Counted from the first letter of the stretch, positions 10,502-21,500 are shown. The stretch is 64,000 nt of DNA from Climacium dendroides (GCA_950106755.1 CATNNA010000007.1:868001-932000); one strand, 5' to 3'. Translations and numbers: made by a program. Notes: generated from the sequence alone by a model not told the origin.

Positions 10502-10740
10502 GTATGCTTATCCTCGACTCGAGGATAGTCTATTGCTTTTGATCAATTTTCTAGCGTAGGTTTTGCTTTTAGATGTTTTTATGATCCTTCAATTATCCTC
10601 GACTCAAAGATATAGTCGATTCTATTCTTAATGACGTAATATATTAGTGACAATGGTGTTTAGGAAATTATCCTCGACTCAAGGATACAGACTCTATGAT
10701 CATAGTTACTAAGTTTCAGCTTCATTATTGGCTTGTCCAG
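10502..10740 (+). other. intron 2 of the ParB-like gene, with three palindromic motifs
   Basis: The donor GTATGC follows ...CVLPAK and the acceptor TTGTCCAG precedes IFKAYFYGIVDKD. The length is 239 bp. It holds palindrome copies at 10508-10528 (nearly perfect, starting 6 bp after the donor), 10593-10613 and 10668-10688. The coding frame is intact on both sides of the junction, which supports the splice sites. Confidence 0.7.
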
Positions 10741-11526
10741 ATATTCAAAGCGTACTTCTACGGCATCGTAGACAAAGATCTAATGGCGAGACATTGGGTA
10801 GTGGCAAAGTTTGCTGACTCATTGGATATGAACGATTTTCTTCATTCCAATTCCCCGTATTCTGCAAAGTACCTGCGGTCGCTATACATTAGATCTCCGC
10901 TTCTGTTCTCTGTATCTCCGCCGCATGGTGACAATCTGGAATCACCGCGGTCAACATCTGAGCGAGAGTCATCAGATGAGGACTCTGGTTCTGAAAACAA
11001 ACGCGAGGTGACACCGCGTCCCTCAAAAACGGTTCTTAATGAGGACCTGCTTGGCATTGACGAATATGGGAGTATGGTGTCAACTTTAAGGCCAATGCAA
11101 ACTACCGAGGCAAGATCTTCAGCAATGGAAGACATTGAGACAAATACGGAGTGGGACAAACAGTAAGTTGAACTAAGGACCAAGCGGAGAGTTGAGCAGT
11201 AGGGAGATTGGAGATAGCCACCTCTTGAGCAATCACCTGAGCGGCCTCCTCCTCAGCAATTGGAGGTTGAAAAGAACCGCACTGAGGATGAAGATCTGAA
11301 TGCCGCGGTGGGTGGTTCCCAAGTGCATGAGGCTGAAGGTAGAGCTAGTGAAGACGCCCTTCCTGCGGAACACCAAAAGATGAAGTCTATAATCACTCAC
11401 GAGGTTGTATATCTGAGTGATCTTGATTCAGAACTTCCCTCACTCCTTTGACCACCCCGATGAAGAGAGTGAGAACAAAAAAGAGAATGATGTATCGGCG
11501 CCCGCAGTCTCTGAGTCAACGGTTAT

Positions 11527-11893
11527 CGTCGACTTGTCTTTTACTTTGACGTCCCAACCTCAAATCACATGCACATTGCACGTCAAAATATGCAAGCAAA
11601 GAAAATGTGCAAGTTGCCAATGCTCCAAGCCTTCCTTTTGCAGTTGGAAAATGGTAATTCAAGGAGAGAATGTGAAGGAAATGCGTGACCAATTCAACAA
11701 AATAGAATTCGGCTTGCCTTGCACTTAGAGGGCCACAATCATTTCAAACCTCATAGACATTGCACGTAGGAAAAGGAAAGCAAGAATACCTGACAAATGC
11801 AAAATGTTGCAAGATATCATTTTCAAATGATTTGTAACAACTTATTTTATAGTCTAAATGGGAAGGGAATGCGTGAGAATTTCAAAAAGAGAT
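11527..11893 (+). repeat. first (edge) satellite monomer, A/B mosaic
   Basis: The left edge of the satellite. The unit is exactly 367 bp to the next equivalent position (11894). It mixes B-family bases (TTTGACG, AAATATGCAAG, AATGTGCAAG, CCTCATAGACATTGCACGTAGG) with A-family bases (GAGAGAATGTGAAGGAAATG, CTTGCACTTAGAGG). Homology to the array starts at about 11525 (ATCGTCGACTTGTC). Everything upstream belongs to the ParB-like pseudogene. Confidence 0.9.
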
Positions 11894-11910
11894 CGTAGAC
11901 TTGTCTTGTA

Positions 11911-12858
11911 CAGTAGGGTCCCAATCAAATTGGCGTTTTCGAAATCGCAGTGAAGGAAATTTCACTGCAGCCAACTTTGAGAGGCTCCCGAGAGCTGAAA
12001 AATTGGTATTTTACCACGAAATTTTTACCACACCTTGATCTTTATGTTAATAACACATGGTCCAAATTTCAAGGCCAAAAGATTCACCATTTAAAAGTTA
12101 TTCAAAATCTACCAACATGGGTAGTTGTGGAATTTTTTTCACTTCTGCCAACTTTCACAGCCTCCCAAGGATTGGAATTTTTTTTTTTGCGATGAAATTT
12201 TTGGAACAAAAACTAATATATGATTTCAACATATGGTCCAAATTTCAGGTCCAAAAGATTAATACAAAAAAAGATATTCACAATCTACCAACATGTATTG
12301 TTTTGAGAAACAGTTGTGGAAACCATTTCACTACTACCAACTTTGGCACCCCTCCAAGGGCTAAGAAATTGTCTATTTACCGTGAATTTTTTGTCACACA
12401 ACCCTTTCTATGTTAATAACATGTATGCCAAATTTCAAGGACAAAAAAATATTACAAACAAAGATATTTAAAATCTACCAACATGGGCAGCTTTGAGAAA
12501 CCATTTTTCTATTTCCATCTTTGACACCCTTCCAAGGGCTGATATTTTTTTTTATTTTTCATGAAATTTTTTCTATACAATAATTTCTATGTTAATAACA
12601 TGTGTGACAAATTTTAAGGTAAAAAAATTTATAATAAAAAAGATATACACAATCTACCAACATGTGTAGTTGTAGGAAACATTGGGAGAAGCCATATCAC
12701 TACTACCAACTTTGACACCCTCCCAAGGGCTGAGAAATTGTCTATTTACCATGAAATTTTTGGCACAAGATATATTTTATGTTAATAACAAGTGTGCCAA
12801 AATTCAAGGTCAAAAAATTTATACAAAAAAAGGCACACACAATCTACCGATATGTGTA
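11911..12858 (+). repeat. left terminal inverted repeat of the Tc1-like element
   Basis: About 948 bp, matching 14600-15545 inverted with few differences. It is built from about five degenerate units of 176-190 bp, each containing TCTACCAACATG-like and TTATGTTAATAACA-like sequence and a CCTCCCAAGG-like stretch. The repeated internal structure suggests multiple transposase-binding sites per end. Confidence 0.88.
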
Positions 12859-13601
12859 GTTGCGAGAAACAGTTTTAGAATATATTGAGAATATTGTAAG
12901 AATATGGACACTCATGCTTTTGGTCTAAAATTGTCCAAATGTCCAAATCCCCATACATAAATGCTTCTCAACAAAATCAAGGATACCCAAATCTAGATGT
13001 GTGCACTTGTCACATATAAAAGAATGCACTTGTCACATCTAAAAGAATGCACTTGTTTAAAATTTGAACACCATATGTGCATGAAGAAGCTTTTCCTCTC
13101 AATATGAATGCTTGCTTTCAAAATTGAGCATTACAGGAGGTAGGATGTGTGCTGAGGCAAGTAATGGGTGATTATTTTTCCAATTAGAGGATTGAAGATT
13201 TTGAGGACATGAGTGCATGAAGGATGTGTTGACTGAATGGGTGAGGCTATGTGCTGTGTGGTTAACTGGAGCTATGTGATGACTGAGTATGATTGTTTGA
13301 TGAGTGAGGCTATGTGAGGCTATGTAAGGGTTGCATCATGGTGACTTAGTGAATGTATGTGATGAGTAAGTGAGGCTATGTGAGGGTTGAATTATAGTCA
13401 CTGAGTGAGTGAATGAAGGTTGGATCATGGTGAGTGAGGTAATGTGGTGACTGAGGGAGGTAATATGGAGATTGAGTGAATGAGAGTTGGATCATGGATG
13501 GTGGGTGATTACTAATTAAGGTTTGATTAAGATTTGAGTGCTCCAGACATGAGGTTAGTTAGTAATTTTTTTGGATCCAATTACCATTTTGAAAGTTGTA
13601 G
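12859..13601 (+). other. transposon interior upstream of the transposase, with G/T-rich degenerate repeats
   Basis: Contains a small direct repeat of GAATGCACTTGTCACAT (near 13022-13050). At about 13195-13510 is a run of degenerate TGAGTGAGGCTATGTGAGG / GGTTGGATCATGG units. No coding sequence seen. It presumably holds the transposase promoter. Confidence 0.55.
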
Positions 13602-14612
13602 ATGATGGCTATTTCAGTTGAAATTCGTGCTCTCATTATAGGTTTGAGTGAGGGAGGAAAGACATGAGTTGATATTGCAGCTATTGTTGGAGTCCCTGTT
13701 AGAACAGTTCAGAGGTTGGTGAAGAGATTTCGAGAAGATGGAACCTACAGAAGCAAACCTTGTGGTGGAAATCATGCTAAGAAGCTTAGTGATAGAGATG
13801 TTCGTATTATTAAACGTGTCTCATAAGCTAATCGTCGCTTAACGCTCTCAGAGATTACTAATATGTGTCCTACTCAAGTGTCTAGAAATACTATTCGAAG
13901 GGCTTTACATACGAGTGGCATTTATAGTCGAATTGCAGTCAAAAAACCTTTTTTGACACCTCGTCACATGTCTCAACGATTGGCTTTTGCTCAGAAGTAT
14001 TGTAGGTGGAGTGTAGAAGAATGGGAGCGAGTTGTTTGGACAGATGAGTCTACTTTTGAAGTTGGAAAAAATTCTAGACAAATTCATGTTTGGAGAACTG
14101 CATATGACCGCTATGCATCAGATTGTATAGTTCCAACTTTTAAGAGTGGGAGAACTTCTTTGATGATTTGGGGTGCATTTGCTGAAGGACAAGTTTCACA
14201 ACTTGTTTTTATGCCTAAGGATCGACGCTCTGCTAAGGATTTTGTTGAAGTGGTTTACAATGGCGAGTTGCTTCATTTTATGGGTAGAGTGCCACAAGGA
14301 TTGCTCATGGAAGATGGCGCACCTGTCCATCGTAGCAAACTATGTGGAGAATGGAGACAATCACACCTTTTGGAGAAGCTTGATTGGCCTGCAAACTCTC
14401 CCGATCTCAATCTAATTGACAACCATTGGAAGATTCTGAAAGATGCAGTGCAACATGACCCAAATAGGCCTAGAAACTTAGATGACATGAAGACAATTAT
14501 TGAAAGAGAGTGGAGGTTAATTAGTGATACAAAGCTCCTCCAATTATGTCATTCTATGCCTTCTAGGTTACAAGCAGTGATTGAGGCAAATGGAGGACAT
14601 ACACATTGGTAG
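13602..14612 (+). pseudogene. Tc1-like DD34D transposase, two nonsense codons in the DNA-binding domain
   Basis: From the ATG at 13602 the frame is continuous for 337 codons to a TAG at 14610, apart from TGA at 13665 and TAA at 13824. The N-terminal ~110 residues form a paired-like helix-turn-helix region (VDIAAIVGVPVRTVQRLVKR). The catalytic domain is intact: WTDEST (first Asp), MEDGAPVH (second Asp), then 34 residues to SPDLNLIDNHW (third Asp). The third acid is Asp where Tc1 elements normally have Glu in SPDLNPIE, giving DD34D spacing. The ATG at 13863 opens a 249-residue catalytic fragment that lacks the DNA-binding domain. Such a protein could at most be a dominant-negative or non-binding product. 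Its last codons lie inside the right inverted repeat. Confidence 0.85.
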
Positions 14613-15545
14613 ATTGTGTGTGCCTTTTTTTGTATAAATTTTTTGACCTTGAATTTTGGCACACTTGTTATTAACATAAAATATATCTTGTGCCAAAAAT
14701 TTCATGGTAAATAGACAATTTCTCAGCCCTTGGGAGGGTGTCAAAGTTGGTAGTAGTGATATGGCTTCTCCCAATGTTTCCTACAACTACACATGTTGGT
14801 AGATTGTGTATATCTTTTTTATTATAAATTTTTTTACCTTAAAATTTGTCACACATGTTATTAACATAGAAATTATTGTATAGAAAAAATTTCATGAAAA
14901 ATAAAAAAAAATATCAGCCCTTGGAAGGGTGTCAAAGATGGAAATAGAAAAATAGTTTCTCAAAGCTGCCCATGTTGGTAGATTTTAAATATCTTTGTTT
15001 GTAATATTTTTTTGTCCTTGAAATTTGGCATACATGTTATTAACATAGAAAGGGTTGTGTGACAAAAAATTCACGGTAAATAGACAATTTCTTAGCCCTT
15101 GGAGGGGTGCCAAAGTTGGTAGTAGTGAAATGGTTTCCACAACTGTTTCTCAAAACAATACATGTTGGTAGATTGTGAATATCTTTTTTTGTATTAATCT
15201 TTTGGACCTGAAATTTGGACCATATGTTGAAATCATATACTAGTTTTTGTTCCAAAAATTTCATCGCAAAAAAAAAAATTCCAATCCTTGGGAGGCTGTG
15301 AAAGTTGGCAGAAGTGAAAAAAATTCCACAACTACCCATGTTGGTAGATTTTGAATAACTTTTAAATGGTGAATCTTTTGGCCTTGAAATTTGGACAATG
15401 TGTTATTAACATAAAGATCAAGCTGTGGCAAAAATTTCGTGGTAAAATACCAATTTTTCAGCTCTCGCGAGCCTCTCAAAGTTGGCTGCAAAGAAATTTT
15501 CTTCACTGCGATTTCGAAAACGCCAATTTGATTGGGACCCTACTG
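14600..15545 (-). repeat. right terminal inverted repeat of the Tc1-like element
   Basis: Inverted copy of 11911-12858. The ~180-bp subrepeat is marked by CATGTTGGTAGATT-like sequence at about 14603, 14791, 14971, 15161 and 15337 (spacing 176-190 bp). The transposase stop codon falls within the innermost copy. Confidence 0.88.
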
Positions 15546-18500
15546 TACTTTGAATCCCCAACCTCAAATCTCGTGCACATTGCACGTCAAAATGTGCAAC
15601 CAAAGAAAATGTGGAAGTTGCCAATGCTCCAAGCCTTCCTTTTGCAGTTGGAAAATGGTAATTCAAGGAGAGAATGTGAAGGAAATGCGTGACCAATTCA
15701 ACAAAATAGAATTTGGCTTGCCTTGCACTTAGAGGGCCACAATCATTTCAAACCTCAAAAACATTGAACTTAGGAAAAAGAAAGCAAGAATACTTGACAA
15801 ATGCAAAATGTTGCAAGATATCATTTTCAAATGATTTGTAACAACTTATTTTATGGTCTAAATTGGAAGGGAGTGTATGAGACTTTCAAAAAGAGATCGT
15901 CGACTTGTCTTGTACTTTGAAGCCCCAACCTCAAATCTCATGCACATTGCACGTCAAAATGTGCAACCAAAGAAAATGTGGAAGTTGCCAATGCTCCAAG
16001 GCTTCCTTTTGCAGTTGGAAAATGGTAATTCAAGGAGAGAATGTGAAGGAAATGCGTGACCAATTCAACAAAATAGAATTCGGCTTGCCTTGCACTTAGA
16101 GGGCCACAATCATTTCAAACCTCAAAAACATTGAACTTAGGAAAAAGAAAGCAAGAATACTTGACAAATGCAAAATGTTGCAAGATATCATTTTCAAATG
16201 ATTTGTAACAACTTATTTTATGGTCTAAATTGGAAGGGAATGTATGAGACTTTCAAAAAGAGATCGTCGACTTGTCTTGTACTTTGAAGCCCCAACCTCA
16301 AATCTCATGCACATTGCACGTCAAAATGTGCAACCACAGAAAATGTGGAAGTTGCCAATGCTCCAAGCCTTCCTTTTGCAGTTGGAAAATGGTAATTCAA
16401 GGAGAGAATGTGAAGGAAATGTGTGACCAATTCAACAAAATAGAATTCGGCTTGCCTTGCACTTAGAGGGCCACAATCATTTCAAACCTCAAAAACATTG
16501 AACATAGGAAAAAGAAAGCAAGAATACTTGACAAATGCAAAATGTTGCAAGATATCATTTTCAAATGATTTGTAACAACTTATTCTATGGTCTAAATTGG
16601 AAGGGAATGTATGAGACTTTCAAAAAGAGATCGTCGACTTGTCTTGTACTTTGAAGCCCCAACCTCAAATCTCATGCACATTGCACGTCAAAATGTGCAA
16701 CCAGAGAAAATGTGGAAGTTGCCAATGCTCCAAGCCTTCCTTTTGCAGTTGGAAAATGGTAATTCAAGGAGAGAATGTGAAGGAAATGTGTGACCAATTC
16801 AACAAAATAGAATTCGGCTTGCCTTGCACTTAGAGGGCCACAATCATTTCAAACCTCAAAAACATTGAACATAGGAAAAAGAAAGCAAGAATACTTGACA
16901 AATGCAAAATGTTGCAAGATATCATTTTCAAATGATTTGTAACAACTTATTCTATGGTCTAAATTGGAAGGGAATGTATGAGACTTTCAAAAAGAGATCG
17001 TCGACTTGCCTTGTACTTTGAAGCCCCAACCTCAAATCTCATGCACATTGCACGTCAAAATGTGCAAGCAAAGAAAATGTGGAAGTTGCCAATGCTCCAA
17101 GCCTTCCTTTTGCAGTTGGAAAATGGTAATTCAAGGAGAGAATGTGAAGGAAATGCGTGACCAATTCAACAAAATAGAATTTGGCTTGCCTTGCACTTAG
17201 AGGGCCACAATCATTTCAAAACTCAAAAACATTGAACTTAGGAAAAAGAAAGCAAGAATACTTGACAAATGCAAAATGTTGCAAGATATCATTTTCAAAT
17301 GATTTGTAACAACTTATTTTATGGTCTAAATTGGAAGGGAATGTATGAGACTTTCAAAAAGAGATCGTCGACTTGTCTTGTACTTTGAAGCCCCAACCTC
17401 AAATCTCATGCACATTGCACGTCAAAATGTGCAAGCAAAGAAAATGTGGAAGTTGCCAATGCTCCAAGCCTTCCTTTTGCAGTTGGAAAATGGTAATTCA
17501 AGGAGAGAATGTGAAGGACATGCGTGACCAATTCAACAAAATAGAATTCGGCTTGCCTTGCACTTAGAGGGCCACAATCATTTCAAACCTCAAAAACATT
17601 GAACTTAGGAAAAAGAAAGCAAGAATACTTGACAAATGCAAAATGTTGCAAGATATCATTTTCAAATGATTTGTAACAACTTATTTTATGGTCTAAATTG
17701 GAAGGGAATGTATGAGACTTTCAAAAAGAGATCGTCGACTTGTCTTGTACTTTGAAGCCCCAACCTCAAATCTCATGCACATTGCACGTCAAAATGTGCA
17801 AGCAAAGAAAATGTGGAAGTTGCCAATGCTCCAAGCCTTCCTTTTGCAGTTGGAAAATGGTAATTCAAGGAGAGAATGTGAAGGAAATGCGTGACCAATT
17901 CAACAAAATAGAATTCGGCTTGCCTTGCACTTAGAGGGCCACAATCATTTCAAACCTCAAAAACATTGAACATAGGAAAAAGAAAGCAAGAATACTTGAC
18001 AAATGCAAAATGTTGCAAGATATCATTTTCAAATGATTTGTAACAACTTATTTTATGGTCTAAATGAGAAGGCAATGCGTGAGACTTTCAAAAAGAGATC
18101 GTCGACTTGTCTTGTACTTTGAAGCCCCAACCTCAAATCTCATGCACATTGCACGTCAAAATGTGCAAGCAAAGAAAATGTGGAAGTTGCCAATGCTCCA
18201 AGCCTTCCTTTTGCAGTTGGAAAATGGTAATTCAAGGAGAGAATGTGAAGGACATGCGTGACCAATTCAACAAAATAGAATTCGGCTTGCCTTGCACTTA
18301 GAGGGCCACAATCATTTCAAACCTCAAAAACATTGAACTTAGGAAAAAGAAAGCAAGAATACTTGACAAATGTAAAATGTTGCAAGATATCATTTTCAAA
18401 TGATTTGTAACAACTTATTTTATGGTCTAAATTGGAAGGGAATGTATGAGACTTTCAAAAAGAGATCGTCGACTTGCCTTGTACTTTGAAGCCCCAACCT

Positions 18501-21500
18501 CAAATCTCATGCACATTGCACGTCAAAATGTGCAAGCAAAGAAAATGTGGAAGTTGCCAATGCTCCAAGCCTTCCTTTTGCAGTTGGAAAATGGTAATTC
18601 AAGGAGAGAATGTGAAGGACATGCGTGACCAATTCAACAAAATAGAATTCGGCTTGCCTTGCACTTAGAGGGCCACAATCATTTCAAACCTCAAAAACAT
18701 TGAACTTAGGAAAAAGAAAGCAAGAATACTTGACAAATGCAAAATGTTGCAAGATATCATTTTCAAATGATTTGTAACAACTTATTTTATGGTCTAAATT
18801 GGAAGGGAATGTATGAGACTTTCAAAAAGAGATCGTCGACTTGCCTTGTACTTTGAAGCCCCAACCTCAAATCTCATGCACATTGCACGTCAAAATGTGC
18901 AAGCAAAGAAAATGTGGAAGTTGCCAATGCTCCAAGCCTTCCTTTTGCAGTTGGAAAATGGTAATTCAAGGAGAGAATGTGAAGGACATGCGTGACCAAT
19001 TCAACAAAATAGAATTCGGCTTGCCTTGCACTTAGAGGGCCACAATCATTTCAAACCTCAAAAACATTGAACTTAGGAAAAAGAAAGCAAGAATACTTGA
19101 CAAATGCAAAATGTTGCAAGATATCATTTTCAAATGATTTGTAACAACTTATTTTATGGTCTAAATTGGAAGGGAATGTATGAGACTTTCAAAAAGAGAT
19201 CGTCGACTTGTCTTGTACTTTGAAGCCCCAACCTCAAATCTCATGCACATTGCACGTCAAAATGTGCAAGCAAAGAAAATGTGGAAGTTGCCAATGCTCC
19301 AAGCCTTCCTTTTGCAGTTGGAAAATGGTAATTCAAGGAGAGAATGTGAAGGAAATGCGTGACCAATTCAACAAAATAGAATTCGGCTTGCCTTGCACTT
19401 AGAGGGCCACAATCATTTCAAACCTCAAAAACATTGAACATAGGAAAAAGAAAGCAAGAATACTTGACAAATGCAAAATGTTGCAAGATATCATTTTCAA
19501 ATGATTTGTAACAACTTATTTTATGGTCTAAATTGGAAGGGAATGTATGAGACTTTCAAAAAGAGATCGTCGACTTGTCTTGTACTTTGAAGCCCCAACC
19601 TCAAATCTCATGCACATTGCACGTCAAAATGTGCAAGCAAAGAAAATGTGGAAGTTGCCAATGCTCCAAGCCTTCCTTTTGCAGTTGGAAAATGGTAATT
19701 CAAGGAGAGAATGTGAAGGAAATGCGTGACCAATTCAACAAAATAGAATTCGGCTTGCCTTGCACTTAGAGGGCCACAATCATTTCAAACCTCAAAAACA
19801 TTGAACATAGGAAAAAGAAAGCAAGAATACTTGACAAATGCAAAATGTTGCAAGATATCATTTTCAAATGATTTGTAACAACTTATTTTATGGTCTAAAT
19901 GAGAAGGCAATGCGTGAGAATTTCAAAAAGAGATCGTAGACTTGTCTCTTATTTGAATCCCCAACCTCAAATCTCATGCACATTGCACGTCAAAATGTGC
20001 AACCAGAGAAAATGTGGAAGTTGCCAATGCTCCAAGCCTTCCTTTTGCAGTTGGAAAATGGTAATTCAAGGAGAGAATGTGAAGGAAATGCGTGACCAAT
20101 TCAACAAAATAGAATTTGGCTTGCCTTGCACTTAGAGGGCCACAATCATTTCAAACCTCAAAAACATTGAACATAGGAAAAAGAAAGCAAGAATACTTGA
20201 CAAATGCAAAATGTTGCAAGATATCATTTTCAAATGATTTGTAACAACTTATTTTATGGTCTAAATTGGAAGGGAATGTATGAGACTTTCAAAAAGAGAT
20301 CGTCGACTTGTCTTGTACTTTGAAGCCCCAACCTCAAATCTCATGCACATTGCACGTCAAAATGTGCAAGCAAAGAAAATGTGGAAGTTGCCAATGCTCC
20401 AAGCCTTCCTTTTGCAGTTGGAAAATGGTAATTCAAGGAGAGAATGTGAAGGAAATGCGTGACCAATTCAACAAAATAGAATTTGGCTTGCCTTGCACTT
20501 AGAGGGCCACAATCATTTCAAACCTCAAAAACATTGAACTTAGGAAAAAGAAAGCAAGAATACTTGACAAATGCAAAATGTTGCAAGATATCATTTTCAA
20601 ATGATTTGTAACAACTTATTTTATGGTCTAAATTGGAAGGGAATGTATGAGACTTTCAAAAAGAGATCGTCGACTTGTCTTGTACTTTGAAGCCCCAACC
20701 TCAAATCTCATGCACATTGCACGTCAAAATGTGCAAGCAAAGAAAATGTGGAAGTTGCCAATGCTCCAAGCCTTCCTTTTGCAGTTGGAAAATGGTAATT
20801 CAAGGAGAGAATGTGAAGGACATGCGTGACCAATTCAACAAAATAGAATTTGGCTTGCCTTGCACTTAGAGGGCCACAATCATTTCAAACCTCAAAAACA
20901 TTGAACATAGGAAAAAGAAAGCAAGAATACTTGACAAATGCAAAATGTTGCAAGATATCATTTTCAAATGATTTGTAACAACTTATTTTATGGTCTAAAT
21001 TGGAAGGGAATGTATGAGACTTTCAAAAAGAGATCGTCGACTTGTCTTGTACTTTGAAGCCCCAACCTCAAATCTCATGCACATTGCACGTCAAAATGTG
21101 CAAGCAAAGAAAATGTGGAAGTTGCCAATGCTCCAAGCCTTCCTTTTGCAGTTGGAAAATGGTAATTCAAGGAGAGAATGTGAAGGACATGCGTGACCAA
21201 TTCAACAAAATAGAATTCGGCTTGCCTTGCACTTAGAGGGCCACAATCATTTCAAACCTCAAAAACATTGAACTTAGGAAAAAGAAAGCAAGAATACTTG
21301 ACAAATGCAAAATGTTGCAAGATATCATTTTCAAATGATTTGTAACAACTTATTTTATGGTCTAAATGAGAAGGCAATGCGTGAGAATTTCAAAAAGAGA
21401 TCGTAGACTTGTCTCTTACTTGAAGCCCCAACCTCAAATCTCATGCACATTGCACGTCAAAATGTGCAAGCAAAGAAAATGTGGAAGTTGCCAATGCTCC

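Larger units (their letters stand above)
7670..11524 (+). pseudogene. large ParB-like / methyltransferase-like protein gene, three exons, many stops
   Basis: Exons 7670-9028, 9188-10501 and 10741 to about 11524 join in one register and encode about 1150 residues. Premature stops lie at 8267, 8525, 8606, 8765, 8795, 9542, 9587, 9971, 10151, 10379, 11164, 11200 and 11215. A frameshift lies near 11440-11450. The ATG at 7670 (MEPFKNPFVNEPF) is the first plausible eukaryotic start. Residues about 1-200 are unrecognised, ending in a basic PPNRKRRRS stretch. At about 8495-8765, GQDPVIVSIK, then IVEDVKKELI, then FIIINGQYSIIASQEL follow the ParB/sulfiredoxin layout. Further on, LNLAILDVCQLW and, across intron 2, VLGIYVGSKCVLPAK then YGIVDKDL resemble motifs IV and I/II of N4/N6 DNA methyltransferases, with DVCQ in place of DPPY. 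The C-terminus is acidic and Ser-rich. Domain calls are inference, and a profile search is needed. Confidence 0.55.
11911..15545 (+). mobile_element. Tc1/mariner-like transposon, 3635 bp, inserted in the satellite
   Basis: Starts CAGTAGGGTCCCAATC and ends with its exact complement GATTGGGACCCTACTG. A TA dinucleotide is duplicated on both sides (11909-11910 and 15546-15547), the hallmark of this superfamily. The terminal inverted repeats are unusually long (about 947 bp). The centre holds a single transposase gene in the plus direction, broken near its N-terminus. Low divergence between arms and a clean empty-site reconstruction point to a fairly recent insertion. Confidence 0.93.
11894..15897 (+). 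repeat. second satellite monomer, split by a Tc1-like insertion
   Basis: The monomer begins at 11894, is interrupted after position 11910 and resumes at 15546. Removing the 3635-bp transposon and one copy of the TA duplication leaves exactly 367 bp. This confirms both the monomer length and the element boundaries. Confidence 0.92.

Noticed and set aside
11163..11256. A third intron in the ParB-like gene using GTAAGT at 11163 and CTCAG at 11252-11256
   Set aside because: Splicing there would change the frame and reach a TGA within about 15 codons, while read-through keeps a plausible Gln/Pro/Glu-rich frame.
7670..11451. Variant genetic code explaining the in-frame stops
   Set aside because: TGA, TAA and TAG all occur internally and no code reassigns all three here. 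The transposase and DUF7869-like gene are also interrupted by stops.
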